64,000 bases of DNA. Source: Spisula solida. Lineage: Eukaryota; Mollusca; Bivalvia; Venerida; Mactridae. A program made the position numbers and the translations under genes. The DNA is taken from positions 15,334,089 to 15,398,088 of the forward strand of contig OX365956.1 of NCBI GenBank assembly GCA_947247005.1. The letters are read 5' to 3'. How positions within the stretch are numbered: the stretch's first letter is position 1; each line of letters starts with the position of its first letter. The notes below the pieces were generated by a model that did not search any database, had not been told where the DNA came from, and saw only the letters and a program-made list of their open reading frames with translations. This document shows positions 44,280-57,085 of this stretch, piece by piece.

Positions 44280-45981
44280 GAGAATAATCTGAAAATAGTT
44301 TAAACAATGATACACTAGTGCCGAAGGAATGCGATCGTCAAATTGTTCGACGTTAAGTTCTGAATTATGTTAAAAAGTGCAAAATGACGTTCCGCGCCTA
44401 CCTTCGTAAGTCGGCATAAATTGTCCAATACTTTATTTTTTCGATATATTTGAATACTTAGTCGTATATGCTTTTCTAATATGATAATTTATGTATCAAC
44501 TGCCATATAAAATATGTTTTGAAAATAGCATGTAATAGCAAAGTTATAAGCATGTTCTCGTTATATATTGATCATCCCTCGTAAATCAGGACATTTCAAC
44601 TTTTCCACCTTCCACGATCTTCTAGTGCTTAATTGAAATGATTATTTATAACAGTAAAGTACATGACAATCGACAATAATGTATCACGTTTTCTCGTTAG
44701 TGTTTTCACTTGAAACCGTAAATTCCGAGTCAAAATGCTTCAATTAATGTTGATTTATTGACTGGTATTGCGTTGTTACCGTTTAATACTTTTTAAAAGG
44801 TGAATGTAGCAAAGATTCAGGCATTCAATCATGTATAATACAGACAGAAGAGCCATGTTTCACAAAGTCAATTACGAATTACTATCGCCTTTCTAGTTGT
44901 TATAGTATCAACCAACACACATCAACAACTCTCTCTCTCTTGGACGCCTCCTGTGTTTGCGCGCAATTCGTTGACATCTGTATTTTGTGTGATGGTGGGT
45001 GTTTTGCAACCCTAAAAAATTACATCCAAATTAAGTTTTGTTATTTATTATTAAATTACTGGCAGTGATAAAATGACAACACCTCTGTTTATACACAAAC
45101 ACGTTTTATACCCCATCAACTCCTACATATTATGATCCGTTGGATGGGATTGCCCTAATATAGGTTTAAAATGTACAAAAAATGTACCAGCGACTGTATT
45201 ATCTGTGCATGCAGCAACACACATAATATATATTATGAAAATGTGATAGATTGTTTTGCTTGTGTTGGTCTGTCATCTGATGTTGATTTGGAAGGCAGTA
45301 CTGAAGGTCACCAAGTCCAAGCTGTCGAAAAGTAGAATGAATTAGTTTCAGCAATAAAAAGCTGAATGTCCTAGCTGAATATCCAAGTTCCAACAGTTCT
45401 AACAGTAAAATGGCTTCATTACCAAGTGTTAGCTGTCAGAAATCCTTAAGAGAAGAACATCAACACGAGTCATTTAAGAATACCTTTTTTACTAAATAAG
45501 AGATCGCATGTTCCAATTCAAATATGTCTACAATTAGTCTTTAATTGTCCTTCAATTCCATTCGCTCGGGAGATGAAACGCTGGAAACTCACGAAGTTCT
45601 CGATTTATAAATTGTACGATTGGCCTCACCCCTAATAAGATGTGTATACACGGGTCTTTGATTTGTTTCCTGCGTGACAATGTTTTTTTTATTAAGACAC
45701 TTTGGAGAAACTTTGTAATTCAGTATCACATTAAATTTTACAGTTTTTTTCACTAATCAGTCCTACTGACAGCTTCATGATATCACGTTAAGGCGATAAT
45801 GTAATTAGTCTTTGATATGGGCACTATCGCAAGTACAGTTCACAAATCATCTAAAATACGATCAATATTTACATATCATGATTTTTCGGAGCAAAATTCC
45901 TGAAAATATTTAACGAATTTGTTTTGTTAGGTCTGGGAACGTACCCACAAGCAACTGATGAATAGTTGGGCGATCGTTTCC

Positions 45982-46218
45982 CTAATTTAAAACAACATGA
46001 GTAGTAGGAAGATGTTCATTGACTGTTTGATCTGAGAATTTGCGGTCTTCGAACGTATTTTGCGAGGAGTATGCACATATGCATGTCTGTATCCAAGAAA
46101 GCCGGATGTCATTAATACATTTTGTTGAAAAGTATATTTGTAACCTTGACAAATGCCATGCTTGCATGTAAATGAAAGTCGTCGTATCTACGACGGTGAC
46201 CCATTTATAAGTTCGCAT
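45982..46218 (-). other. Minus-strand frame partly conserved in copy B
   Basis: MRTYKWVTVVDTTTFIYMQA and following (78 codons) matches MQTYKWITAVDTASFIYITA at 62138-62338 for about 35 residues; the frames then separate by an indel. A GTCGTATCTACGAC inverted repeat lies inside both. Coding status is doubtful. Confidence 0.25.
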
Positions 46219-46292
46219 TTGTTCGAGAAAAAGTTCGTATTTGAAACAGGTTAGATGTTAACAAAAAGCGTTATTAGAATAATGTCATTTGT

Positions 46293-46484
46293 ATGTTCCT
46301 CATAAAGTGCTTTTCTTTTAATCGTTCAAGCTCACGTTTCGGTGTTTGTGTTATTTTGATGAATAATTACGTACTAGGCTTCCGACGTTTCGATATCATG
46401 TTTCTTTCTAAAAGGAGTAAAAAATATGTCAACCAGAACCAAGAATGTCAATATGCCATTGTTATCAATTGTCAACATGTTTTC
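46293..46484 (+). other. Plus-strand frame with triplet-only indels against copy B
   Basis: MFLIKCFSFNRSSSRFGVCV and following to ECQYAIVINCQHVF, stop (64 codons), aligns with 62413-62652. The copies differ by gaps of 6, 3 and 3 bases, all in frame, and many conservative substitutions. In copy A an upstream TAG replaces a TGG of copy B, and the frame ends earlier. No family is recognised. Confidence 0.3.
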
Positions 46485-46985
46485 TGATTGAACTAACGCA
46501 GAGTTAAAAAACACTGTTATATCCGTTTGCGATGTTGACATCACGAATTACAGTAAATTTCACCAACTCAAATTACTTGAAGAAAACATTACGTTTGATA
46601 TCGGTCTGTAAGGTAATTCTATCATAAAAGCCGACCAAAGTTCAGTGAACAAAGAATCATGTTAAATTGGATGAACTAAGTAAACTGTTGGTATGTGAAT
46701 GCTTCCGGAAAGTTATTTCGACTGCGTACGAACATTGATAGGCTATTTTTAAACAAAAGTCGATATTACTGAGGAGTCAGAAAGGTGATATATGATTATG
46801 TCAGCGTACAGACCAGGGTGATTATGATGAACTACTTAATGAACTAGTAATGGATATAGCAACACATTTGTTGTGGCAATAAATTAAACAAAAGTTCGCT
46901 TTACAGAAAGTGGACAATACGATTAAGTCAGGTTGCGCAAAGATCAAAATCTGCTCTTATTTAGTAATGTTTGAAAAGCAACACA

Positions 46986-47701
46986 TTTGTTGACGCAGAG
47001 TTTGAGCCGTTATGAGAGTTACTCGAACATGTTGCTAAATTAAAAAAAAATGGCAAATGGTTGAATACAGTAAATGATTTATTTTAAAATCTGTATGCCG
47101 AATTTTATTGTAATATATAGATTTGGTGATAATAGAAATTAAAGATAACGTTTAAACTTAAGACCTATATGTTATTTGTGTCAAGTTTCTCATGGATAAT
47201 GCACTTAAGATGACACTACCGTTGATATCACAATACGAACATATTGTATTCCAATTTAAGATATGTGTGGATACATGTATATTAGTCTGCTGTTTGTAAC
47301 TAATAAAAATGTAAAACAAGTGTCATGAAAAATAAGGGAATGTATATACGAATTGATATTGTAAAATTGAAGTAACATTGTATATATTTCCGATGTAAAA
47401 TTTCTCTATCTTAGATAACGACGTTGTTACAAGGAGTATCCCTTTTTACAGCTGGAACTAGCTGAAACACAATCTAACATTTTTAAAAGCTAAAACTAGG
47501 TATTTCAGCTTTTTGACAGCTGATACTTGCTAAAAGTAGGAAAGTCAGCTTTTTGACAGCTGAAACATCTTGCTATAGCGGTTTTGTGTCATTATATCAC
47601 AGAGTTGTGTATTGGACATTGTACACTGTGTTTGTGGTGACATGGTGACGAGGTATATTTCTGTATACAACGACGTTACACGACTGGGGAATTTGTAATA
47701 A
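46986..47701. other. Gene-free sequence right of copy A
   Basis: Diverged repeats of CAGCTTTTTGACAGCTGA type occur at about 47450-47570. Nothing else seen. Confidence 0.4.
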
Positions 47702-48061
47702 TAGAGAGGTTGCGAAAGGCAACGTGTAACGTGTACGTGAATGCTATTTTGGGGTATTTCGTCATCCAGGTATGTGTAGTTTCTACATGTAACGGACGTG
47801 TGACAGACGAAAATATATTGTGTACTACGTCACACAGGTATGCATATGCACGGGAAACCCAAGATATTATCGCCGGTAGTCTCAGTGAGTTAATACAAAT
47901 ACTCATTATCGATTCACGAAAAAATCATGTTACAACTGCCATGTGATGTAACACGCAGACGTTGTGTTTCGCAAGCCAATTTTAATTGCAACGTGTACGT
48001 ATACATGTACGGGTAGCTACACGTACACGTAGTCGTACACGTTCGAATCGCAACCTCTCTA
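47702..48061. mobile_element. 360-bp MITE with TAGAGAGGTTGCGA ends
   Basis: TAGAGAGGTTGCGA at the left is matched by its inverse TCGCAACCTCTCTA at the right. Subterminal ACGTGTACGT motifs repeat on both sides (about 47722-47740 and 47990-48040). No protein. The flanks do not settle the target duplication. Confidence 0.82.
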
Positions 48062-48789
48062 ATACCACCAGAAATGTGAAACGTATGACATTCTATTAAT
48101 TTTAAAAAATGTGCGTTTTGCATGCATATTCATTTCAAATGGATAATTATAACTGATTGATAACACAGCCCACAGTAACAATAAACAGAAATACAACATT
48201 TCGCAAGCATTACTATTTGTTATGTAGTGAACTATATTTATCAATCATACACTATACGCTTTAATTGCACAATCTATAGTCCGCCGACTATATCATTAGC
48301 CTATTTACAAATAAAAATTTTGATGTCTATTTTGTTTAATCTTGTGCATTATCACTTTAATACATTATATAATCGTTTCAAGCTACGGGTACAACAAACG
48401 ACCGGTAGACCGTGCAGTCCTTATATTATCATTGTGTATTTATTGTTAAGGCTATAGCTATCTCCGGCGAGCTATACATTGATAATCAGACAAGTATTCT
48501 TCGCTAGAATTCTGATCAGAGCCAAGAGAATATTGAATGTCGATTATGTAACATTAAAATCCAGTATTCTCTGTTAAGATAGTATTATTCTTGGTGAGTA
48601 CGTATGTTTGCAACCGCTGGTATATATCTTAACGCATTCATTGATGTGAGAGTAAATTCAGCATTTAACTAAAACGTTTTGAAAAGTCTTCATTTCCATT
48701 ACCGATATGAAGAACTGTACTTGGTGAGTACGTATTATGGAGCACACATAGTTTTTATTTGACCAGGGCAACTAGCTCCCATAAATATT
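48062..48789. other. Gene-free sequence
   Basis: Nothing supportable; small inverted GAGCCAAGAGAATATTG-type text only. Confidence 0.4.
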
Positions 48790-49390
48790 TAAATTAAAAT
48801 CATCATACACCTTTAAGGCAATAACCTTCATTTATTTCCGCAATTCCTTCAGCTATAACTATACCGATTAGTGACGACTTTCGCTTTATATTAAACCAGT
48901 GTCCGTGTCGTCAACGATTTCACAAGCAATTCAATTGGAAAAATATAAATGCAAACATCAGCAGAATTGTTATTAACTTCTGTAGTAGTTCCTGCTATTG
49001 TCAGGCTTATTACCGTCAGAATCTGAGAATGTTAATCTTTCAAACTCTGACTGTTACAACAACTATTGTGTTGAAGTAATGTTATTATTATTTTATGAGC
49101 ATCACAAGCAATAAAACCAGTGTCGAATATGCTTGTTTGATAATTGTCTCAGATCTTCGAGAGCAAACACTTGTTTTCATATTTAAGAATGTCAAAGCGT
49201 ACTGTAACTATAGAATGTACTCACTATACTGCAGGCAGGTTCGATTCTAATTCAAAGCCGTTTTGTGACTAATCGCTGTATTCTGCAAGACGAAGTAAAG
49301 ATGTTGTGTTCGTATGTCGATATATTACCTTATATGATGCTGTTTAAAATTAATGGCATTTATATGGCTGAACGCTTTCATGCGGTGCCT
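48790..49390. repeat. Paralogue of the 25.79-26.74 kb block
   Basis: Same landmarks in the same order as the left copy, shortened by internal deletions. It begins the right-hand mosaic of duplicated blocks. Confidence 0.8.
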
Positions 49391-49404
49391 TATACTTACA
49401 TTGT

Positions 49405-49990
49405 TCGATACTCCTGGGTACCGTATCTAGATGTTAACTAAACAAACCAGTGAGAAATAGCTTTCACAGAGAGGCTCGAAGCCTCGAACTCAAAATTACC
49501 TTAGGTAGCCCAATGAACTGGTGCAGTTAACAGCCAAAGAATAGTTAAAAAGCTGAATTGCTGATCGAAAAGGAGCGTCGAAAACTGGTTACTTAACCTG
49601 TTAACCTTAACTAGTTTACGTTAGTAATTATCTTTAAAAATACACATGTTTTCCCTATGGCGAGTATAATACTCAAGTAAAACGTTGATAGTAAAAACCA
49701 CATCTGAAAATATATTACCTATCAGATTATGGATTGGTAAGTGTTAACATATTATCAAACTATATACTGTATATATCCCGACAGATAGTCAATTTGATAG
49801 CTACTGAAGGAAGTAAAAAAAGTACAAAGGCATGTCCATTTTTCACAAGTATGTTTAAGCGATCGAAGTCCGGATCATACCAGTAAAACTACGAACGATC
49901 GCAATATCATATGTTTAGTTCATATATTAAGACATTCTGTTCGGAAGAATAAAATAACAGAGCCTATAGGGGGATGCATAATATACTACT
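49405..49990. repeat. Paralogues of the 32.94 kb and 30.55 kb blocks
   Basis: 49405-49615 matches 32940-33160 and 49765-49983 matches 30551-30770. The two source blocks lie 2.4 kb apart and in the opposite order in the left region. Confidence 0.8.
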
Positions 49991-50416
49991 CAAACTTTGC
50001 TAAGGGTCATGAAATCAATGTTCATTTCTACCTGATGTTAACTAAACTAACTCAATTCAGAAAAGGTTGTGCAGTGAAAATATCTTCTTATCTGCTGCTA
50101 AATGTCGATAGATTCATGTCTTGCATTTGACAAGCATTGTCAAAATTACGCCGTTTTTATTCGCATGTCGAGAAAGACCAAAAAAGGCCACGAAATGGAC
50201 CGCAAAATGTTATTACAGAAGATTGAATGAAGCACTAACATTTTAATGGGGTTGGTCTGATCAGCACTTAGATGTTAAATGTTTAAGTAATCTTTATTTG
50301 TTTGCAATATCGCTGATGTATCATTATGTTTCTGAAAATTCTACCACTCAATCTTATTCAATTTGGAAAGTATTCAAACGGAAAATTTCCTGACCCTTAT
50401 TAAATTTTGGGTAGTA
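49984..50416. mobile_element. 433-bp MITE, empty site at 30.77 kb
   Basis: Left TACTACTCAAACTTTGCTAA with AAGGGTCATGAAAT, and inverted right TACTACCCAAAATTTAATAA with AAGGGTCAGGAAAT, are flanked by TA. The paralogous stretch at about 30765-30785 runs from GGGGGCTCATAT directly to CAACAACACT. No coding content. Confidence 0.87.
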
Positions 50417-51268
50417 TATAAACAACACTCGGAATAAAACTAGTGTTTGGGTATATCATATCATTGAAATAAATCCCAAAAGAGGCTCTGTTTTTTATAC
50501 AAGGCTAACTAATATTTATTCTAATAAAATCAAACCTGTACATTTGTATTTGTGTAATATTTAGTTATTCAACGTGTTGTCAATACATGTATTTCATAGA
50601 ATAGTATTATATAAATACTAGTATATACACAAGTACGATGCATGGAATGATAAATCTAGTACACGCGTAACGGCTTTCCAATGCTGATTAAAGATTTACC
50701 GACTAAATATTAGCGGTTCATACGGATGATGTTGGAAATAAAGTTAAGAATTGCAGGTTCACCATGTACGTACTTTATAATCGCTACAGCAACACCCGCC
50801 AACTAATTAACACACCCACTACTGATGGGACGTGTACAAAGCAATTATGTAGGCGGATTGCCGAGATGCATTTTGTTGACGCTTTAAGGAATAGAAATGT
50901 AATAATTGTGTCATTGTCGCAGCAGTTTTATGGACGTTAACTGACGAGGTGCGACTAAATGTAAAGCTCACTGAAGGGATAGGTCGTAAAAGTAAAAGTA
51001 AAAAGCTCGACACAAAACAGTGCATATATTAATAACATGCACGGCAAGTTTTATCTTGGTGACCCCCAGTACGACAAGTACATAAGCATGTTGAATGCCT
51101 AAATATAAATAAATAAATAAATTTAAATTTCTGCACCGAGCAAGAAACAAAGCAGCAAATCTCAACCAAAGTCGAAATATGCAATTTGTTAAGAACATTT
51201 GTCACTTACAATTGCATTAGTTGTTATTTGTCAGTGAAGGTTTGGAAAACAAATTGCGAGCTAATTTA

Positions 51269-52227
51269 CGAGGGGTGATCAACAAATACGCAGAAAATGC
51301 TATGAATTTTTTGTTACCTGACCAATATTGAAGCAAATCGGTCAGTAAATAGATTGGCGTATTACAAATACATAACTCTAAAAACATTTAACTAAAGAAA
51401 GTATTTGGTCGAAACAACATAGAAACCGTAACGTCACTATGGCTACACCGGCCCAACATCATCGCGACGTCGGTACATATAACAGTATACCTACTCATTC
51501 GTGGCACAATCAATAACGTTTGACGCATTGAATGATTGTCAAAAAGTAGCTGTACAACAAGATAAACTTCATAGTCCTGTCAAACAAAAATCAACATTTT
51601 TCTTTTCAACTTGCATGTAAATCATAAAATGTAGCTGCTGAGAACATAAATATTGATGCCGTAATTTGACGTCATTGACATCGTATAGCCCACTCACATG
51701 TCGGCATTGATTTCACAGGGCTACATATGAGATAATAATTATGTAAAACAGACACATGTTTTGTATGCAATTACATGTGTGTTGCATTTTGCAATATTAC
51801 CGTTGGTATCTTGTTACATTTCATTCGCAACAAGTCGTTTCGTCACCGATTTCTGTATCGCACTTATTTTCAGACTACGAGGCAAATAGCTCTAAAACGG
51901 AATTTTGACGTTAAATCCTTTTTTTGAAATAATAAATCTAATGTTGTATCATTGCATATCCATAACCGAGCCTTTAGAAAATTATAATATTACACGAATG
52001 ATACGTCTTCGTTTGCTACGTACAACGTTGGAAAGTATGAAAATTTGGGCCGCATGGTGTTTACTGACGTTGCCATAGGAAACCGCGTTCGTTCTGACTT
52101 TGATTAATATTGATAGTCAGCGGTGAATCAATTTGAAATAAATGTATCTTTATGTTTAGAAAGTTTCAACGACTTACAATGATACACGAAGAAAACACAG
52201 CACTTTTCCGCGTATTTGTTGATCACG
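51269..52227. mobile_element. 959-bp non-autonomous element with CGAGGGGTGATCAACAAATA ends
   Basis: Left CGAGGGGTGATCAACAAATA and inverted right CGTGATCAACAAATACGCGG (a few bases deleted after CG) continue as ACGC[A/G]GAAAA.TGCT arms. TA flanks both ends. No transposase frame. Ends resemble the mariner-type MITE at 29449. Confidence 0.8.
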
Positions 52228-52479
52228 TATGTGCCATTTGAAATATATAGTCTGAGAGCAGTATTATGCTAATAAGTTGTACAAGGCATGAGCAACAGCA
52301 AATTAAAAACAAGGACAACTTTCGTAATGGACACTTAACGAAAAAGCAAAGTGACGAAAATAGTTTTGCAATTTCCCACATTTAATTTAGATAAATTAGT
52401 TAATGCATTTGAATGATGCTGAATGTAATTTAATCTCAAAGAAGCAGGATATCTTAGATATCGTATAAAGATTCCTTAT

Positions 52480-52970
52480 TAGTAATAGGTTTACATGTAA
52501 CTAGGTTTCGTCCTGATATGTACTTTTCAACGTGCACTTTATATATTCAATTCATCTCTTCTCCATGTAGTCAACATAATAATCAACAGTTGTCTTTTCC
52601 ATAGTTGGTCAGCGTATTCCTTTCTAAACATTTGCCTATTATAGCATGTTGTTTTAGCCATATCTTATCTTCGCATTCCTAGTGTGACATTGACATACAC
52701 GCACTTATGACTGCTACCAGTTATATTAATTTATCTAAATGATTATTAGTGTAATATAAGTTCTATGATACTTAGACACCTGCTGCATTAGTAGAACGTT
52801 CATCTTGGTTCTGTCCTTAAATGTCCTTTTCAACTTGCACTTGGTATTTCAATTTCATATATTCCCTTTGAAGTACGCACAATTGATCAACCGTTGTTTT
52901 TATCAAATTATTTCAGATTATTTCTTCCTACACCTTTCCAAATAATGGTGTGTTGTTACACAGTCATCCA
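52480..52970. repeat. Diverged tandem pair, about 180-200 bp units
   Basis: TCCTGATATGTACTTTTCAA/CGTGCACTT at about 52510 and TCCTTAAATGTCCTTTTCAA/CTTGCACTT at about 52813 head two related stretches, each continuing through ATCAAC.GTTGT. Only copy B has it. Confidence 0.6.
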
Positions 52971-55900
52971 CACTTGTAGTGTAATAACTGTAGAATAATA
53001 TGAGCAGTCCTAATCGACAAAGTGGATTTCAATACGTGGGTCACAAAGTCATATAAATAATAAGAGGGATATACTGCTACAATAGAGTTATATGTCTATG
53101 TATAGTAACAATTTCCTGTATGGTAAGGTAATATTTACTAATTATGTTACATGTGGGACAATAATTGTTAAATAATGTTAAATGTTCCAGGGCAATGTAT
53201 GCTTGATTCACGGTGACTGTGTCATTGAACTAATGCACTACATGGGATCATGACAAACTGACTTGAGGTTGGTAATAAAAATATAATCCGTAATAAAAAT
53301 ATTACTAAACACTTAGGCTACAGTATTCATGTTGGTTCAGTGTACATAAATTAATCTGGAATACATATGGAAGACATTATGTGTGATTCAAGAAAATTGC
53401 TGTGTTCCTGATCATGACAATAAATGCATGAAGGTAGACTTAATGTCAGTTGTATATGGTTACATGTATAACATTCTTATTTAAATGTGGGTATTATTCA
53501 AGATAACTTGCCTGTAGATTGTTATGATCTTCATGCCGTTAGCATAAATGATTAATCTTTTTGTTCGTAAATTGTCGACTCATTGAATACAACTATTTTG
53601 TAGAGTTTGCAAATGCACAACATATATTGGTAATAAATATGTTTCCATCGCAAAACATTTATGATTGTGTATCCATTTCTAATATTTACATAATGATCAA
53701 TTTTACAGGCGGTATTGAAATGGAGTTTAACTGAAAAGCTTTATGAGTCTTCTGTGTGGAGAGGCATTGTCTTGTTTATGAATATGTTGTTCTCTGTATG
53801 TATTTAATTTCATTTTAATCAATTTTGAAACTTGATATTGACGTTTGTTCTGTCTCGTACTATTCCTTATGTTTAGATATTTACCAATTCCAAAACAATA
53901 TCAATACAAGACGCCAAATAATGATCACGAACGAAACAATATTTCTCTTGCAATCTTTAAATTATTACCATGTACAACTACACTGTTCGATAAATGTATT
54001 GTATGCACTCACGCAAGTTAGATGATAGTAACGAGTTTTTCTAATAGCTGAACACTACATTCTGAAATACATTCGTATACTGAGCACATGTTCAAGAAAG
54101 ACAATCTTTCTAAACTCTTCAAGTATTTTATTTCCTAATTTGCTCTTTAAGAATAATATATTTATATAGTGTATGTTTTTATTAGACAAACTGTTTTATC
54201 AAGTTTAAACGCAACACGTAAGCCAATACTCCTTAAATTGCCTTTTTAGAATAAAATAGGTTGCGTGCTTCGGTGCTTAGGTGCTTCTATCTTTTCTTAC
54301 TATGTACCAAGGATATATGATGTTTTTTTGCTTTTGTTCTGTTTCTTCAAGCTAAAGAAACCTATCATAAAAGTAACAATTTCATTATTGTATAGTTTGT
54401 CTATATACTTAAGATTTATGATGAGTTCATTACCAAGCATGATTGTAATACACAATTTATTGTACATATAATAACTATTTCCAATGTACTGAACAAAACG
54501 ACCATATTTATATTGGGTATATAGTGTTATATTTCTTGCTAATGTATGCGTATGGACACTTTCACTTGAAATATATTTCTCTTGTTTTGGTTCTGCATCA
54601 CAATAACCATAAAACGGCCTTGCTATTAATTCAGAAAAAATTCGAAACAAGACCCAGATTAAGATTAACGTTAGAAACTGGGGTCCAAACGATCACGTTC
54701 AGTACTAAACTGGTATAGTGTCTGTTTAATAGCAAATTACGTCTCATGAAAGAAATGTCTACAATTTCTGTTTAATGCACATGACTGTTAAATACATATT
54801 TTACACGCGCTTATAAAACAGGTTAGCGATAATAACGTCATTAAACAGTAGTTAGATCAAGTAACACGTTGTTGTCATTGACAAAAAATTTAGATGCATA
54901 TAAAATAATTATTAGTATTAATGAGCATGATATTGATGTATTCGCGATAGTTCGTCTATAAACAGGTTTCTTATTACGGTCTAATTGAAATTACGTGTTA
55001 AACAAACACTAATTTAATAATTCAATTGTTAATAACAATCAAACATCCCCCTGCACACGTAATGAGTATAAATAGTCTCGTTACATAGCAATTTATCCTT
55101 TAAGAATAAATAATAAAGATTCCAACCAATATTCTCAGATACAGCACAAAAGATCCACACAAGTCCCGTACATACCTATGCAGATCAACATAACATCATT
55201 ATCACAGGAAACGATTGTATTACTTAAATATGGTGCAACACTATTATCTAAAGGCGGCTGTGATATATCACATACAGAAACTATGCTTTATGGATTGAAC
55301 AATCATACTCTAATCCCATAATCGAACTAAATTGATTTCAATATGGACAATTATCGGAGTATCAACTTAAAGCCAGCCAGAACAATAATATGACATAACA
55401 ATTGCGCCCACATGTGTCTGCTACGAACGTCATCGCCATAAACTTACATCAAAACATTTTTGTTATAAATATCTGATAATTATTTAGTTACACTATTATC
55501 ATTTTATAGTAACTACATAGTACCGTGAAGTGCTTGATCGATGTCGTTCTATATTTAAACAACCATTATTGCTATATCTCCCAGGATGCAACCATTGTCA
55601 CATTGTTCCAGGAAAAGTTTAATTGTCGACGTTTTTGCAAAGAAGCAACACGCACATGACGTTTTCAGATCATCCCTCTGTAGAGCAACCACCTTAATAT
55701 AAATCATGAATTGGTATTTTTATATGCCAAATCTTAAGCGATTAAAAGTTCCCTTTCTGGAATTTAAAACACGACTCTCGTACATGTCGGTAAAACGAGT
55801 ATTAATCAGAGAAATTATTATTATTGTTGGCATAGTTCTATTGGTCTAATTCAATCTTCATCACCATAAAATAGCACACAGACAATAACGAGTGTGTCCA

Positions 55901-56949
55901 ATACTACAATGTGGCATTTAATACTTGATTTATAGTACACAAGCTATTAGCAAAATGATAATGCGTATTTAAATCAGTGGTGATATAACCAAACATTAAT
56001 GTTTATAACAACCTGTTGGGTCTCTATAGAGTTGATTATACTACATGTACATACAAATAAATACTTGTTGGTCTCTATAGAGTTGACTATACATATAAAT
56101 ACATATCTGGGTTTTATACGTCAGAATGGTATTTAGTCATGTAGTTGCAGTGGACATTGTCTGTTCCTATAATAATTATGTTATAAAGTCGTATTTTTGT
56201 AGTTGCTAGTTTTTTTGTTTGTCAATGTATGTGTCTCTTCGCTTTCATGTATGTGATGTTTTATGATCTCTGTTCTCGGCTGTCAAAGTTCAGTGCTGGC
56301 TTCCCTGTCAGATTATTCATTACATGAAATATTCCATTCCAAAACAAGATAGTATCGGACTAAATTGTTGAATAATGGTTATGTAAGGTTTTAAATAATA
56401 AGCGATTTTTAAAAGCTTATTCCAAAAACATTGTTATAAAATTATATTGAAAAACCATCTCCAGTGAAGTTATGTTTACAGTACATTTGCATACTCATCG
56501 AATGTAAGGATTACATGATGTTACTTTGTTTTATATTCTGACTTTGTACTTATTGACTATTCAATGTATACAACAAATTAGCTACTCTGTATGGCCGTTA
56601 TTATTATGCGGTATACGTTTAGATACACAGACAACACAAGGCATTTCATTTTTGTACAATTAATTTTCTACGCAATTGATCGTCTAACGTACAAATGTAT
56701 GAACGAGAGATACCCAGGTTCGTAATACTCAACTTTAACATTCTATTTGTTAAACCAGTAACGTAGGGTAATCTCCTAAAAGAATTCTGTCATTACAAGG
56801 TCATCGAAAAAACACGTTTTATTCAATCAACATATTGGAATATCATTGAACAATCCGGAGACTAAACAGAAAAGTTTCTACTTGACAATTTTAATGAGAA
56901 AAAAAGAAAGATTTTTCTTAAATTTGACAAATGTTTGCTTATATCGCCT

Positions 56950-57085
56950 TGTGAAGGTTAGTAAACGCATGGAACGTCTGAATATTTAATAAACTTTGAA
57001 TTCGACAGACAATCCCTTTAGTTACATCGCGTTGACGCATGGAACGTCTGAATGTTTAATAAAATTTGAATTTGACAGACTGTTA
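56950..57085. repeat. Local tandem duplication, about 65 bp, copy B only
   Basis: GACGCATGGAACGTCTGAAT followed by TTTGAATT[C/T]GACAGAC occurs twice; copy A has it once (about 40090-40140). Confidence 0.85.

Larger units (their letters stand above)
33300..46985. repeat. Segmental duplication copy A (about 13.7 kb)
   Basis: Collinear with about 50565-63125. Anchors include CAATGCTGATTAAAGATTTA (33.4/50.7 kb), CAAACATCCCCCTGCACA (35.96/55.04), CCAATACTACGATGTGGCAT (36.85/55.9), AACGTCTGAATATTTA (40.1/56.98), CACCTAGCCGGGGCATTTCG (43.82/59.44), GACGTCGACGTCAGAACTAT (44.16/60.28) and GTCTGGGAACGTACCC (45.93/62.05). Divergence is substantial (by eye about 15-25%, plus many indels). No conventional gene is visible. 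Insertions private to this copy are listed separately. Confidence 0.9.

Noticed and set aside
44935..44945. CTCTCTCTCT microsatellite
   Set aside because: Too short to be informative; shared in part with copy B.
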